Assembly (NCBI RefSeq): GCF_947492645.1
Contig: NZ_CANLMZ010000001.1
Span: 310,001 to 374,000 of the forward strand
DNA from: an uncultured Pontibacter sp.
Lineage (GTDB): Bacteria > Bacteroidota > Bacteroidia > Cytophagales > Hymenobacteraceae
DNA length: 64,000 nucleotides
Direction of reading: 5' to 3'
Shown here: in pieces, positions 42,233 through 51,983 of the stretch
How positions within the stretch are numbered: the first letter of the stretch is position 1
How the letters are laid out: each line of letters opens with the position of its first letter
Notes under the pieces: generated by a model
Databases searched by the model: none
Told to the model about the DNA's origin: nothing
The model's input: the letters and a program-made list of their open reading frames with translations, nothing else
Made by a program: the position numbers and the translations under genes

Positions 42233-44500
42233 ATGAGAAGTAAAGACAGTAGCAAAAGAGGCGGCAGAGACAAAGATGGCCGCAACGAAAAAGGCAATTC
42301 CCGTAGAGGAGAATCATCATCAAATAGCAGAGGATCATCAGCAAGAGGCGAATCATCTAGAAAAGATAAAAAGCGAGACAGCGAACGCAGATCAGCTAAA
42401 ACAATAGTTCTGGAGTCTTTTTCAAATAGCCCGGACACAATTTTTACGGTGCGCCAGATCTTCCGTAGACTGGGTATAGTAGACAAAAAGGGCCGTGAAA
42501 CAGTATCTGATATTCTGAAAACCCTTGTTCGCGAAAACAAATTATTGCTGATAGATGGCGATAAATACCAGCTTAACCTGCGCGTAAACATTATTACCGG
42601 GCGTGTGGATCTGGCAAACAGCAAGTATGCCTACATCGTGTCGGAGGAAACAGAAGAGGATGTGCGTGTATTCAGGGAACACCTGAAGTATGCAATGGAT
42701 GGCGATACCGTTAAAGTAGAAGTACTGCCAACCATGCAGGGAGGCCGTGCTGAGGGTGTTGTGGTAGAAGTGCTGGAGCGTACCCGTACCGAACTGGTGG
42801 GTATTATGCAGCTATCTAAGAACTTTGGTTTTGTAGTGCCTGATTTTAAGAAACTGTACTTTGATGTGTTTGTAGGTGAGCGCGGATTAAATGGCGCAGA
42901 AGCAGGCGATAAAGTATTGGTTAAAATTGTGGAGTGGCCAAAAGAGTCAGGAAAGAACCCGACAGGTGAAGTAATTCGCGTATTTGGCCCTGCTGGAGAA
43001 CACGAAGCCGAAATACATTCTATTATGGCAGAGTTTGGTTTGCCGTTTGAGTTTCCGGAAACGGTGGAAGAAGAAGCCGAAGCTATATCCGAGAAGATAA
43101 CGGCCGCTGAAATTGCCAAGCGCCGCGACTTTAGAGATGTAACCACTTTTACCATTGACCCCGCAGATGCAAAGGATTTTGATGATGCGCTGTCGATACA
43201 AAAACTTGAGAACGGTAATTGGGAAATAGGTGTGCATATTGCCGATGTAACCCATTACGTGCATCCGCGAAGTGTCCTGGAGAAGGAAGCTTTCCACAGG
43301 GCAACTTCGGTTTACCTTGTGGATAGAACCATACCAATGTTGCCGGAGCGCCTCTCAAACGGCCTTTGTTCGCTTAGACCAAACGAAGAGAAACTCACAT
43401 TTTCAGCAGTTTTTGAGCTGGACGAAAACGGTAAATTGTACAACGAGTGGTTTGGGCGCACCATCATTTACTCAGACAGGCGTTTTGCTTACGAAGAGGC
43501 CCAGGAGCGCATCGAAACCGGCGAAGGCGACTTTGCTGAAGAGATCAACATCCTGAACAGCATTGCCAAAAAGCTGCAGGCCAAACGCTTCCAGAACGGC
43601 GCCATTAGCTTTGAAACCACAGAAGTTAAGTTTAAGCTTGACGAGAATGGGAAACCGCTTTATGTGTATGTAAAAGAGCGTAAAGATGCTCATAAGCTTA
43701 TAGAGGAGTTCATGCTGCTAGCCAATAAAAAGGTGGCAGAGTATGTGTACAACCTCGGCAAAGGCAAAAAGCGCCCAACTATGGTTTACCGTACACACGG
43801 CTCCCCAGACCCGGATAAGCTAAGCACATTCTCCTTGTTTGCCCGCAAGTTTGGCTATAAAGTAGATCCGGATGGTGATATCTCCAAAGAACTGAACAAC
43901 CTGACCGAAGAGATTGAAGGTAAACCGGAGCAGAGCGTTTTGCAGAACCTGGCTATCAGAACAATGGCTAAGGCAAAGTATAGCACCGAGCCCGAAGGCC
44001 ACTTTGGTCTGGCTTTTGCGCATTACTCGCACTTTACATCTCCTATCCGCCGCTACCCCGACATGATGGCGCACCGCCTGCTGCAGTACTACCTCGATGG
44101 CGAAAAGTCTCCGGAAAAGGAGGACTATGATGCACGCTGCCAGCACTCCTCCGAAATGGAGAAACGTGCCGCAGATGCTGAGCGTGCCTCTATTAAGTAT
44201 AAGCAGGTAGAGTTTATGAAGGATACTATCGGCAACGAATACAAAGGAATAGTGTCTGGTGTTACAGAATGGGGTATATTTGTGGAGATCGAAGAAAACA
44301 AGTGCGAGGGCATGGTTCGTCTGTCTGATTTGAATGACGATTACTATGAACTGGACGCTAACAACTACCGCATCATTGGCCGCCAGAACAAGCGTATTAT
44401 TTCGTTTGGCGATGAGGTGCTGGTAAGAGTTAAAAGCGCTAACCTTGCCGACCGTACCATCGATCTGGAACTGGTAGAAACCCTGAAACAACACAAATAA
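42233..44500 (+). CDS. rnr: Ribonuclease R
   Basis: A 755-residue RNase II-family 3'-5' exoribonuclease that degrades structured RNA. A basic, Ser/Arg/Lys-rich head (about 1-55) is followed by the winged-helix region and two cold-shock domains (from about 60-230), the RNB catalytic block TFTIDPADAKDFDDALSIQ (four metal-binding Asp) with HIADVTHYVHP and ERLSNGLCSLRPNEEKLTFS, and a C-terminal S1 domain (YKGIVSGVTEWGIFVEIEENKCEGMVRLSDL). I prefer the ATG at 42233; an in-frame TTG at 42209 would add eight residues. Terminates 5 bases before the next gene, so an operon is likely. Confidence 0.96.
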   Translation: MRSKDSSKRGGRDKDGRNEKGNSRRGESSSNSRGSSARGESSRKDKKRDSERRSAKTIVLESFSNSPDTIFTVRQIFRRLGIVDKKGRETVSDILKTLVRENKLLLIDGDKYQLNLRVNIITGRVDLANSKYAYIVSEETEEDVRVFREHLKYAMDGDTVKVEVLPTMQGGRAEGVVVEVLERTRTELVGIMQLSKNFGFVVPDFKKLYFDVFVGERGLNGAEAGDKVLVKIVEWPKESGKNPTGEVIRVFGPAGEHEAEIHSIMAEFGLPFEFPETVEEEAEAISEKITAAEIAKRRDFRDVTTFTIDPADAKDFDDALSIQKLENGNWEIGVHIADVTHYVHPRSVLEKEAFHRATSVYLVDRTIPMLPERLSNGLCSLRPNEEKLTFSAVFELDENGKLYNEWFGRTIIYSDRRFAYEEAQERIETGEGDFAEEINILNSIAKKLQAKRFQNGAISFETTEVKFKLDENGKPLYVYVKERKDAHKLIEEFMLLANKKVAEYVYNLGKGKKRPTMVYRTHGSPDPDKLSTFSLFARKFGYKVDPDGDISKELNNLTEEIEGKPEQSVLQNLAIRTMAKAKYSTEPEGHFGLAFAHYSHFTSPIRRYPDMMAHRLLQYYLDGEKSPEKEDYDARCQHSSEMEKRAADAERASIKYKQVEFMKDTIGNEYKGIVSGVTEWGIFVEIEENKCEGMVRLSDLNDDYYELDANNYRIIGRQNKRIISFGDEVLVRVKSANLADRTIDLELVETLKQHK

Positions 44501-44505
44501 AACCT

Positions 44506-45480
44506 GTGGATATTAACATCCTTTCAGAACGATTACATCATACTTTATCAACATTGCGCTACGGCGAAAATCCTCCAGAGCTGTATGAGCCTATCCGGTA
44601 CATTATGGCTTTGGGGGGCAAGCGCATTCGTCCTTTATTGGTGCTTTTAGCGGCCAAAATGTACGATAATGATATTGATAAGGCACTTTTGCCAGCAGCG
44701 GCAGTAGAGGTTTTCCACAACTTTACGCTAATGCACGACGACATTATGGATCGTGCCCCGCTACGCCGCGGACAACAAACCGTGCACGAAAAATGGGATG
44801 CCAACACGGCCATACTTAGCGGCGACGTGATGCTGGTGCGCGCTTACGAGCTGTTGTTGCATGTAGAAGAAGGCAAACTGGCTAAAGTTCTGAAGTTATT
44901 CAGTACGACAGCCGCTGAAGTATGCGAGGGGCAACAACTGGACATGAATTTTGAGAACCGCGTGCAGGTAAGTATACAGGAGTACATCCATATGATTACT
45001 TTGAAGACTGCCGTACTTTTAGGTTTTAGCCTGGAGCTGGGAGCCACACTACAGGGTGCACCCAACGAAGATGCAGAGCATCTGAGGCTGTTTGGCAACA
45101 ATGTGGGCATTGCCTTCCAGTTGCGCGACGATTTGCTCGATGTGTACGGCGACAAGGATAAATTTGGCAAGCAGGTAGGAGGAGATATACTTTCAGACAA
45201 AAAAACATTTCTGATGTTGACGGCGCTGGAGCAGGCAAACGAGCACCAAAAGCAGACCATCATTAACTGGCGCAATAAAACAGAGGACAGCATAGCCGCT
45301 GAAAAAGTACAGGCTATAACCGAGATTTACGACCAACTGCACATACGCCACCAAACAGAGCAGCACATCGATTTATACTTCCAGAAAGCGCTGCACCACC
45401 TGGATGCCATTGCCTTACCGGAAGAAAGAAAAGAAACCTTGCGCGGGCTGGCCCTGCAGCTAATGGAAAGGGACAGTTAA
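44506..45480 (+). CDS. Polyprenyl diphosphate synthase
   Basis: A 324-residue trans-isoprenyl diphosphate synthase. It carries the first Asp-rich motif in LMHDDIMDRAPLRRGQQTVH (about 82-101) and the second in FQLRDDLLDVYGDKDKFGKQVGGD (about 203-226), with GGKRIRPLLVLLAAKMY before. It makes long-chain prenyl diphosphates, probably the octaprenyl or heptaprenyl tail of menaquinone, from IPP. Start is GTG, five bases after the rnr stop. Confidence 0.94.
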   Translation: MDINILSERLHHTLSTLRYGENPPELYEPIRYIMALGGKRIRPLLVLLAAKMYDNDIDKALLPAAAVEVFHNFTLMHDDIMDRAPLRRGQQTVHEKWDANTAILSGDVMLVRAYELLLHVEEGKLAKVLKLFSTTAAEVCEGQQLDMNFENRVQVSIQEYIHMITLKTAVLLGFSLELGATLQGAPNEDAEHLRLFGNNVGIAFQLRDDLLDVYGDKDKFGKQVGGDILSDKKTFLMLTALEQANEHQKQTIINWRNKTEDSIAAEKVQAITEIYDQLHIRHQTEQHIDLYFQKALHHLDAIALPEERKETLRGLALQLMERDS

Positions 45481-45562
45481 ACCTTTACCGGTAGTATAGT
45501 GCGTAAAAGTTTCTTTAATTACCGGTTAATCATTTATCATTACTAATTTACTACTACTCATC

Positions 45563-46186
45563 ATGAGCGTTACCATTATACTGATTATTATCACGGTTGC
45601 TGTTTCCCTTTATGCCTGGCAAAACGATAGCCTGATGCACAAGTGGATATTCCAGCCTTATGCTGTGCAGCGCGATAATTCGTGGTATCGTTTTATTACT
45701 TCCGGCTTTCTGCACGCCGACTTTACGCACCTGTTCTTTAACATGTTCACGTTCTTCTTTTTTGGTGGAGCGGTAGAGCAGACTTTCGAAATGCTTTTCG
45801 GGCCAACTACAGGCATTCTTTTATACTTGCTGGTTTACCTTGGAGGCATTATCGTGTCAGATATTCCTACTTTCATCAAGCACCGCAACGACCCACCTTA
45901 CCGTGCCTTAGGCGCATCGGGTGGTGTGGCAGCTGTTGTTTTCTCAAGTATACTTTTCTACCCAACACAGGATATTTGCCTGTATGCCATCCTATGTATA
46001 CCCGGGTTTATACTTGGTGTGCTGTATGTGGTGTACTCGTATTACCAAGGCAAAAAAATGGGCGACAATATAAACCATGATGCCCACTTGTACGGAGCTA
46101 TTTATGGGTTTGTGCTCAGCTTAATTTTAGTACCGCAGGCGTTCCCTAATTTTGTGTCGCAGATTGCTGACTGGCGTATGTTTTAG
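45563..46186 (+). CDS. Rhomboid-family intramembrane serine protease
   Basis: A 207-residue membrane protein with six hydrophobic segments. It has the rhomboid features WYRFITSGFLHADFTHLFFNMFTFFFFG (His/Asn of the first box), GASGGVAAVVFSSILF (catalytic Ser) and NHDAHLYGAIYGFVLSL (catalytic His). The family cleaves transmembrane helices; the natural substrate is not evident. A second, very different rhomboid is encoded at 57115. Stop overlaps an upstream frame of the next region but not its likely start. Confidence 0.92.
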   Translation: MSVTIILIIITVAVSLYAWQNDSLMHKWIFQPYAVQRDNSWYRFITSGFLHADFTHLFFNMFTFFFFGGAVEQTFEMLFGPTTGILLYLLVYLGGIIVSDIPTFIKHRNDPPYRALGASGGVAAVVFSSILFYPTQDICLYAILCIPGFILGVLYVVYSYYQGKKMGDNINHDAHLYGAIYGFVLSLILVPQAFPNFVSQIADWRMF

Positions 46187-46283
46187 CAGCAAGTTAAAGA
46201 GGCAAAAAGCAACTACATCTCGTGTTATGTGGCTTAAGTCTGGCCACTTGCGTATAAAGTGCTATAAACTAGTACTTAAAAAC

Positions 46284-46766
46284 GTGAATACCATCCCCGC
46301 CATTGCCCTTAAAAATTTTGCTTTTTCGCTCATACTTTGCCTTTCTGTGTTGCAAGTGCAGGCGCAACAGGTAGCAGCTGTGCCACAAGCGCGTACCTCC
46401 ATGCTGCAATTCATTATTGAGAAACAGCCGGAATTAGGCAACTTAATTGCTAAGGCAGGACTTGCACCAATACTATCCGGAGACGCAGCGTATACATTTC
46501 TGGTGCCGCCTGCCTCGGAGATCAAAGATCTTAAAAATGAACCCGCGCAACGCCTCAGAACTATCCTGTCAGGACACATCCTAAAAGGCAAGTACCTTGA
46601 AAGCGATTTTAAGGATGGCACCACATTAGAGACTTTGGCAGGCACTCAACTTAACATTTGCCGCAAAAAAGACCATACTTTGGTAAGCGGTTCACGGATT
46701 GTTGAGGCGAACACAGAGGTTAAGAATGGCGTTATTCATCAATTATCCCGATCTATCAAGCTTTAG
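46284..46766 (+). CDS. Secreted fasciclin-domain protein
   Basis: A 160-residue protein when read from GTG at 46284: a signal peptide (NTIPAIALKNFAFSLILCLSVLQVQA) followed by a fasciclin fold: MLQFIIEKQPELGNLIAKAGLAPILSGDAAYTFLVPPASEIKDL, RLRTILSGHILKGKYLESD and ANTEVKNGVIHQLSRSI. The longer open frame from 46152 overlaps the rhomboid gene and has no plausible signal sequence, so I take the internal start. Fasciclin proteins act in adhesion or surface binding. Confidence 0.8.
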   Translation: MNTIPAIALKNFAFSLILCLSVLQVQAQQVAAVPQARTSMLQFIIEKQPELGNLIAKAGLAPILSGDAAYTFLVPPASEIKDLKNEPAQRLRTILSGHILKGKYLESDFKDGTTLETLAGTQLNICRKKDHTLVSGSRIVEANTEVKNGVIHQLSRSIKL

Positions 46767-46862
46767 CCTCCCCATCGTACTATCTACAGCTATCAGTCCA
46801 AGTTATACTTTGTAAAGTGTCAGGCATGTACAGCAGAAGTACGTATTAGTGCTTAAGCATCC

Positions 46863-47297
46863 ATGTCCGAAAAACTAAAAAATACCGATTTCGATTCTAA
46901 AGCAGTTGTTGCTAAAACAGACTGCTACGAAATACTATATCAAAAAAATAAAAACAGGATTTACTTTACAATCAATGGCTTCTGGAAGAGTGCAGAAGTT
47001 GTTCCTGATCTCCTGAAAGATATCCTGCACTCTACTACACTTGTGCGTAAGGGCTTTACCTTGCTGGTGAATTTCGGTAATATGATTACCCATCCACAAC
47101 AACTTAACACGCTGCACATTGAGGTTCAGAAGCTGTTTGTAGAAGCGGGCCTTGCGTATGGTGTCTATATAGAACCTATCGACAAAATAGCTAACTTTCA
47201 GGTAGAGCAGACGGTACTAGCCAGTCTTATAAAATTAGAGCGTTTTAGTACATTACCAGAAGCTGAAGAGCGGCTGGAAAGCATCTCTTTCAATTAA
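46863..47297 (+). CDS. Hypothetical protein with a STAS-like outline
   Basis: A 144-residue soluble protein of alternating strands and helices: CYEILYQKNKNRIYFTINGFWKSAEVVPDLLKDILHSTTLVRKGFTLLVNFGNMITHP, then a helix and QVEQTVLASLIKLERFSTLPEAEERL. The size and beta-alpha order resemble SpoIIAA/STAS-like domains, without a clear signature. I cannot assign a function. Confidence 0.65.
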   Translation: MSEKLKNTDFDSKAVVAKTDCYEILYQKNKNRIYFTINGFWKSAEVVPDLLKDILHSTTLVRKGFTLLVNFGNMITHPQQLNTLHIEVQKLFVEAGLAYGVYIEPIDKIANFQVEQTVLASLIKLERFSTLPEAEERLESISFN

Positions 47298-47446
47298 TTT
47301 CTCTTTAAATCTGGTTTAGCGTATAGCTTTTCTCTTAAACTACCGTATTTCTCCCTATCAATCAGGTTATAAAGAATAACAGTTTTTATCCTATCTGTAA
47401 CTTTTAAGGCTGGTCCTGCGCTTGGCAAGCTCTTGATACTATACCT

Positions 47447-49225
47447 ATGACATATGAAATTGCCATAGTATTGGGTATTATTCTGGTAGCAGTTATACTT
47501 TTTATAACTGAGCGGCTATCTATTGATACAGTTGCCATCCTGACGATGGTGCTGTTTATGGTAACCGGCACGCTTACGCCTGCTGAAGGCCTGGCTGGTT
47601 TCAGTAGTCCTGCTACATTAACAGTAGCCGCCATGTTCGTCATCAGCTCAGCCATTTTCAAATCAGGGGCTTTAAGCAGTGTAGGAGTAGGGCTTACACG
47701 TATAGGCCGTAAAAACTACCTTCTTTGCCTGCTTTCTGTAATGGTAATCGCAGGTATATTATCTGCCTTTATCAATGATACGGCGGTTGTAGCGCTGTTA
47801 ATGCCCGTTGTTATACAAGTAAGCCACGATATAAAGGTAAGCCCTGCAAAGCTCTTGATTCCGCTTTCTTTTGGAGCGCTGATGGGTGGGGTATGCACTT
47901 TAATTGGCACATCCACCAACATACTTGTAAGCGGTATAGCCGAAGCGCAGGGGGAGGAGCCGCTGCAGATGTTTGAGTTCACTAAAGCCGGAATTTGGTT
48001 CTTACTAGTGGGGGTGGTGTACATGTTTTTTATCGGCAGGCATTTGCTTCCAAACAGGAGTGTAGCCGAAGATCTGTCAGAAACTTTTCACCTGGGGGAT
48101 TACGTGACCGAGATTGTGCTGCTGCCTGAGTCGCCGGCAGTAGGGGTGCCCTTAGAAAAAGCTACCATGGTTAAAGACCTGGACATAGAGGTGATGCAGG
48201 TAACGCGGCAAAAAGAGAAAATACAGGTGTTCCCTTCGTTGATTCTGCACGCAAATGATATACTGAAGGTGCGTTGCAATGTAGACAAGCTTAAGCTGCT
48301 GAAAGAGGAGAAAGGAATTTTGCTTAAATCGGAGCGCAAGTTTAAAGACAAAGACCTGCGCCTGAACGACAGCAAGTTCTACGAGGCTGTTGTGCCGCCT
48401 AACTCATACTTAGAGGGTAAGTCGTTGAAGCAGCTTGATTTCAGGACCTACAACCACGGAGCGTCTGTACTGGCCATTCGCCACCGCAACGAGGTACTGC
48501 ACGAAAAGCTGACACATGTAAAATTATCAGCCGGCGATGTGCTCTTGATAGCAGCCAACGAGTTTCAAGCATCCAAGCTTCGGCAAAACGAGGACCTGCT
48601 GCTTATCTCCCAAACAGAGCACAGCCACTATAACTACAGTAAAATAATACCTGTTTTGATAATAAGCGTGCTGGTAGTGGCTACTGCGGCAATGGGTTTG
48701 GCATCTATTGTATTAAGTGCCCTAACTGGTGTCGTTTTACTTATTTTGTTTAAGTGTATCAGGGTAGATGAAGTATACAAAGCCATTGACTGGAAAGTGA
48801 TTTTTATGCTGGCAGGTGTGCTGTCGATGGGGGCGGCGCTGGAGAAAACAGGGGCCGCAAAGCTATTGGCTGATTACCTGATATACGGTTTAGGAGATTA
48901 CGGCCCGCATGCGTTGCTGTCGGTGATTTTCTTCATCACGTTTATGGCTACCAATTTTATGTCGAATAATGCTACGGCAGCTTTACTAGCGCCTATTGCC
49001 ATTGTTACGGCACAAGAACTGGGCATTAGCCCTAAGCCCTTTATTATGGCTGTAGCCTATGCAGCCTCGCTTAGCTTTATGACCCCGATGGGTTACCAAA
49101 CCAATACCATGATTTACGGGCCCGGCAATTACCGCTTCTCTGATTATTTAAAAGTAGGCACTCCACTCAACATTCTCTTCTGGATACTAGCCTCGCTTAT
49201 CATTCCGATTTTCTTTCCATTTTAA
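47447..49225 (+). CDS. SLC13/DASS-family anion permease with two RCK_C domains
   Basis: A 592-residue membrane protein of the divalent anion:Na+ symporter type. Hydrophobic segments fill residues 1-210 and 410-592, with FINDTAVVALLMPVVI and LIGTSTNILVSG (first half) and MSNNATAALLAPIAIVTAQEL plus FMTPMGYQTNTMIYGPG (second half), the two sodium/substrate loops. Two TrkA-C (RCK_C) domains (about 215-380, with VGVPLEKATMVKDLDIEVMQV and EGKSLKQLDFRTYNHGASVLAI) are inserted between halves. The family carries sulphate, dicarboxylates or phosphate. Substrate cannot be told. Confidence 0.92.
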   Translation: MTYEIAIVLGIILVAVILFITERLSIDTVAILTMVLFMVTGTLTPAEGLAGFSSPATLTVAAMFVISSAIFKSGALSSVGVGLTRIGRKNYLLCLLSVMVIAGILSAFINDTAVVALLMPVVIQVSHDIKVSPAKLLIPLSFGALMGGVCTLIGTSTNILVSGIAEAQGEEPLQMFEFTKAGIWFLLVGVVYMFFIGRHLLPNRSVAEDLSETFHLGDYVTEIVLLPESPAVGVPLEKATMVKDLDIEVMQVTRQKEKIQVFPSLILHANDILKVRCNVDKLKLLKEEKGILLKSERKFKDKDLRLNDSKFYEAVVPPNSYLEGKSLKQLDFRTYNHGASVLAIRHRNEVLHEKLTHVKLSAGDVLLIAANEFQASKLRQNEDLLLISQTEHSHYNYSKIIPVLIISVLVVATAAMGLASIVLSALTGVVLLILFKCIRVDEVYKAIDWKVIFMLAGVLSMGAALEKTGAAKLLADYLIYGLGDYGPHALLSVIFFITFMATNFMSNNATAALLAPIAIVTAQELGISPKPFIMAVAYAASLSFMTPMGYQTNTMIYGPGNYRFSDYLKVGTPLNILFWILASLIIPIFFPF

Positions 49226-49229
49226 ATTA

Positions 49230-49245
49230 TGTTCCACGTGAATAA
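49230..49245. promoter_or_regulatory. Degenerate parS-like sequence
   Basis: TGTTCCACGTGAATAA matches the parS consensus at 13 of 16 positions (centre CACGTG intact, right arm decayed), directly after the SLC13 gene. It could be a weak ParB site or chance. Confidence 0.3.
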
Positions 49246-49367
49246 ATCTTAATAAATATATATGCTATGCCTAATACAGTAAGAGAACTCAGCAAAGTTT
49301 AGAAGAAGCATCTGTTGTTATAGAGGAGGCAAAAAGTAGTAACACATATTTAAACTTTCATTCACAA

Positions 49368-51221
49368 TTACAAATAACCACGTGCCTGCAACTGGAAAAG
49401 CTCGGCATACTTTCCTTGCTGCGCCAGCAATTCCTCATGCGAACCCAGTTCTTTCAGCTGTCCTTGCTCCAGGAACAGTATTCTATCCGCCATGCGCACC
49501 GTGGAGAAGCGGTGAGAGATGAGCACAGCGGTTTTACCTGCAATTAACTCCGAGAAACGTACAAACACCTCATGCTCGGCACGTGCATCCAGGGCAGAGG
49601 TAGGCTCATCGAGTATCAGCAACTGTGCATCGCGCATGTAGGCACGTGCCAGGGCAACTTTCTGCCACTCACCCCCCGATAGTTCTACGCCTTTGTTAAA
49701 GCGCTTGCCGAGTACTTGTTCATACTTATCCGGTAAGCGCTGAATAACAGGGTCAGCAAGGCTTTTGTAAGCAGAACTCTGTATCCGTTCATGGTCCTGT
49801 ATGTTGCTGATCTGGCCGATGGCGATGTTGTCCGAAGCTGTCATCTGGAAGCGTACGTAATCCTGAAAGATAATACCTACCTGGTGGCGCAGGTCGTTTA
49901 AGTCATACTCGCGCAGGTCCTTGCCATCTAAAAGTATACGTCCTTCCGTAGGCTCGTATAGCCGTGCCAGCAACTTAACCAATGTAGTTTTGCCGGCACC
50001 GTTTTCCCCGACTAAAGCCAGTTTTTCGCCGGCTCTTAAATGGAAAGACAGGTACCGGACTGCCCACCTTTCGCTATTATGGTATTTAAACCCAACATTT
50101 TCAAAGGTAAAACCTTCCTGTATAGGCCTCGGAATGGGCAGAGGATCTGTTGGCGGCGTAATCTGTGGGCGTAGTTCCAGGAAATCGAACAGGTCCTGCA
50201 AGTATAAGGCACTTTCTGCAATTTGTGAGAAGCGGTTCATGATGCCCTGCAAAAGCCCGCGCATGCTGTTGAAGGAGCCAGCCAGAAAGGTGAGCGTACC
50301 AACTGTTATGGCACCGGCCACCGTCTGGAAAAGTATGAACACATAAGCGCCATAGTAAGCCAGCGCGCCTAACGATGAAAGTATACTTCCCCACACAGCT
50401 CTTTTTAAGGTGATGCTTTTATTCAGGTTGTAATACTTATCCGAGAGCAGCTTAAAGCGGCTGGACAGGAAGCCTGAAAGGTTAAAGGTCTTGATCTCCT
50501 TAGCTGTTTCGTCGGAGGCGCCGATGTAGCGCAGATAGTCTAGTTCGCGGCGTTCGGGTGTCCAGGATCGGGAGAGGGAGTAACTGCGTTCGTTAAAATG
50601 CGTCTCGCCCAAAAACGAAGGTATAACCGCTACCAAAAGTATAAGTATAAGCCAGGGGTTGAAGGCAATTAAACCGATGGCCAGAAAACCAATCGTTACA
50701 ATATCCTGCAACTGCGATAGCACCTGCGACATAAGCACCACCCGTGTTACCGTTTGCCGCCGTGCCCGCTCCAGCTTGTCGTAAAAAGTAGCATCTTCAA
50801 ATTGCGCCAGGTCCAGGGTGGCGGCATGCTCTATCAAGGCTATAGAAGTGCGGTTGGAGAACAGGTCGCCCAGAAGGCTATCCAGTAAGGTAATTCCCCT
50901 GTTAATGATGTCAGAAAGTATAGCCAGGCCCAGTTCCAGAGCCACCAGCATCCATAAGTATGAAAGATTAGGCTCGCCTGCAACGTCTATCAACCGGAGA
51001 ACCTCGTCTATTATCAGCTTACCAATATACAGCATAGCCAGCGGCAACGACGACTTTACAAGGCGCAGCAGCAGGTTACCGATGGTCATACCTTTGCTTG
51101 TCTCCCAGATCAGCCTGAAAAACTTGGGAAGGTTCTTTAAGGCTCCTACCTGCTCCTTAAAGCTTTTCTTATCATTGTTTGCCGTAGTTGCCGTTCTGCT
51201 GCCTTTTGTTTGTTTACTCAT
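49368..51221 (-). CDS. ABC exporter (fused membrane and ATPase domains)
   Basis: A 617-residue type IV exporter half-transporter. The membrane domain (about 30-330) has six helices; the ATPase domain has Walker A GENGAGKTT (about 408-416), signature LSGGEWQKVALARAY, Walker B LLILDEPTSALD and the H-loop LISHRFS. The conserved W in GGEWQ is typical of one ABC exporter subgroup found with lantibiotic or peptide loci, but no precursor or modification gene is adjacent. It may transport lipids or peptides. Confidence 0.92.
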   Translation of the reverse strand: MSKQTKGSRTATTANNDKKSFKEQVGALKNLPKFFRLIWETSKGMTIGNLLLRLVKSSLPLAMLYIGKLIIDEVLRLIDVAGEPNLSYLWMLVALELGLAILSDIINRGITLLDSLLGDLFSNRTSIALIEHAATLDLAQFEDATFYDKLERARRQTVTRVVLMSQVLSQLQDIVTIGFLAIGLIAFNPWLILILLVAVIPSFLGETHFNERSYSLSRSWTPERRELDYLRYIGASDETAKEIKTFNLSGFLSSRFKLLSDKYYNLNKSITLKRAVWGSILSSLGALAYYGAYVFILFQTVAGAITVGTLTFLAGSFNSMRGLLQGIMNRFSQIAESALYLQDLFDFLELRPQITPPTDPLPIPRPIQEGFTFENVGFKYHNSERWAVRYLSFHLRAGEKLALVGENGAGKTTLVKLLARLYEPTEGRILLDGKDLREYDLNDLRHQVGIIFQDYVRFQMTASDNIAIGQISNIQDHERIQSSAYKSLADPVIQRLPDKYEQVLGKRFNKGVELSGGEWQKVALARAYMRDAQLLILDEPTSALDARAEHEVFVRFSELIAGKTAVLISHRFSTVRMADRILFLEQGQLKELGSHEELLAQQGKYAELFQLQARGYL

Positions 51222-51449
51222 ACTTATACTTTAAACGCCGCTGCTACTGCTTTGGCTATACCTATACCAGTAAGTATAAATTATGTTTAGGGTGCAGGCT
51301 AAGCACAAAGTCTTTAGCTGTTGATGATAGGTGGTGAAATCTCAAGGGAAATATTGAATATCTGAGTTACTAATGTATTTTTATCGTATGAAAGCGTTTT
51401 ACGCATACCTGATTGCATTATAAAATTACAGTTAAACAACCACACAACT

Positions 51450-51962
51450 ATGAAAAAACACCTGTTTACCCTTTTGCTTTGTTTCGGCTTAGCTTATGCT
51501 TCCTTTGGGCAAACTGCTGTACCTCAAGCAGATGTAGCCACCGTAGAGGCTGTTGTAAATGCGGGCCTTAAAATAATATCCGGGCCAAAAGACCAGCCGC
51601 GCGACATGGAGAAATTTAAGGCGCTGTTTCTGCCCAATGCCCAATTGGGAGGCGTGTTCTTTAACGGCGACAGCAGCTTTGTGCGCATTACCACAGTAGA
51701 GAATTTTGCAGATAAAAATGGCCCTGCTTATACGAAGATGGGTTTTTACGAGAATCAGATTAGCCTGAAGATAGAGCAGTTCGGGAACATTGCCACCGCT
51801 TTTCAGGCTTATGAAACGCGTTACGGCAAAGATGGCAAAGTAGAAGATCGTGGTATTAACACGTACCAACTTGTGTTTGATAAAGGCCGCTGGTGGATTG
51901 CAAGCCTTCTGTTTACACCAGAAAACGCAAAGTACCCGCTCCCAAAAAAATATTTAAAGTAG
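51450..51962 (+). CDS. Secreted NTF2-like (SnoaL-type) protein
   Basis: A 170-residue protein with a signal peptide ending ASFGQ (about residue 20). The mature part (VATVEAVVNAGLKIISGPKDQPRDMEKFKALFLPNAQLGG... NTYQLVFDKGRWWIASLLFTPE) has the cone-shaped NTF2/SnoaL outline: N-terminal helix, a short strand with F-x-x-x-F-x-P-N-A, and C-terminal strands with D-x-G-x-W-W-I. Such proteins bind small ligands or act as isomerases; no catalytic residues stand out. The start of a membrane protein gene follows 21 bases after the stop. Confidence 0.75.
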   Translation: MKKHLFTLLLCFGLAYASFGQTAVPQADVATVEAVVNAGLKIISGPKDQPRDMEKFKALFLPNAQLGGVFFNGDSSFVRITTVENFADKNGPAYTKMGFYENQISLKIEQFGNIATAFQAYETRYGKDGKVEDRGINTYQLVFDKGRWWIASLLFTPENAKYPLPKKYLK

Positions 51963-51983
51963 GCAGGTTTCGGTAACTAAACA

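Noticed and set aside
46152..46283. An upstream extension of the fasciclin gene into the rhomboid gene
   Set aside because: It would destroy the signal peptide and overlap the rhomboid stop; the GTG at 46284 gives a normal secretion signal.
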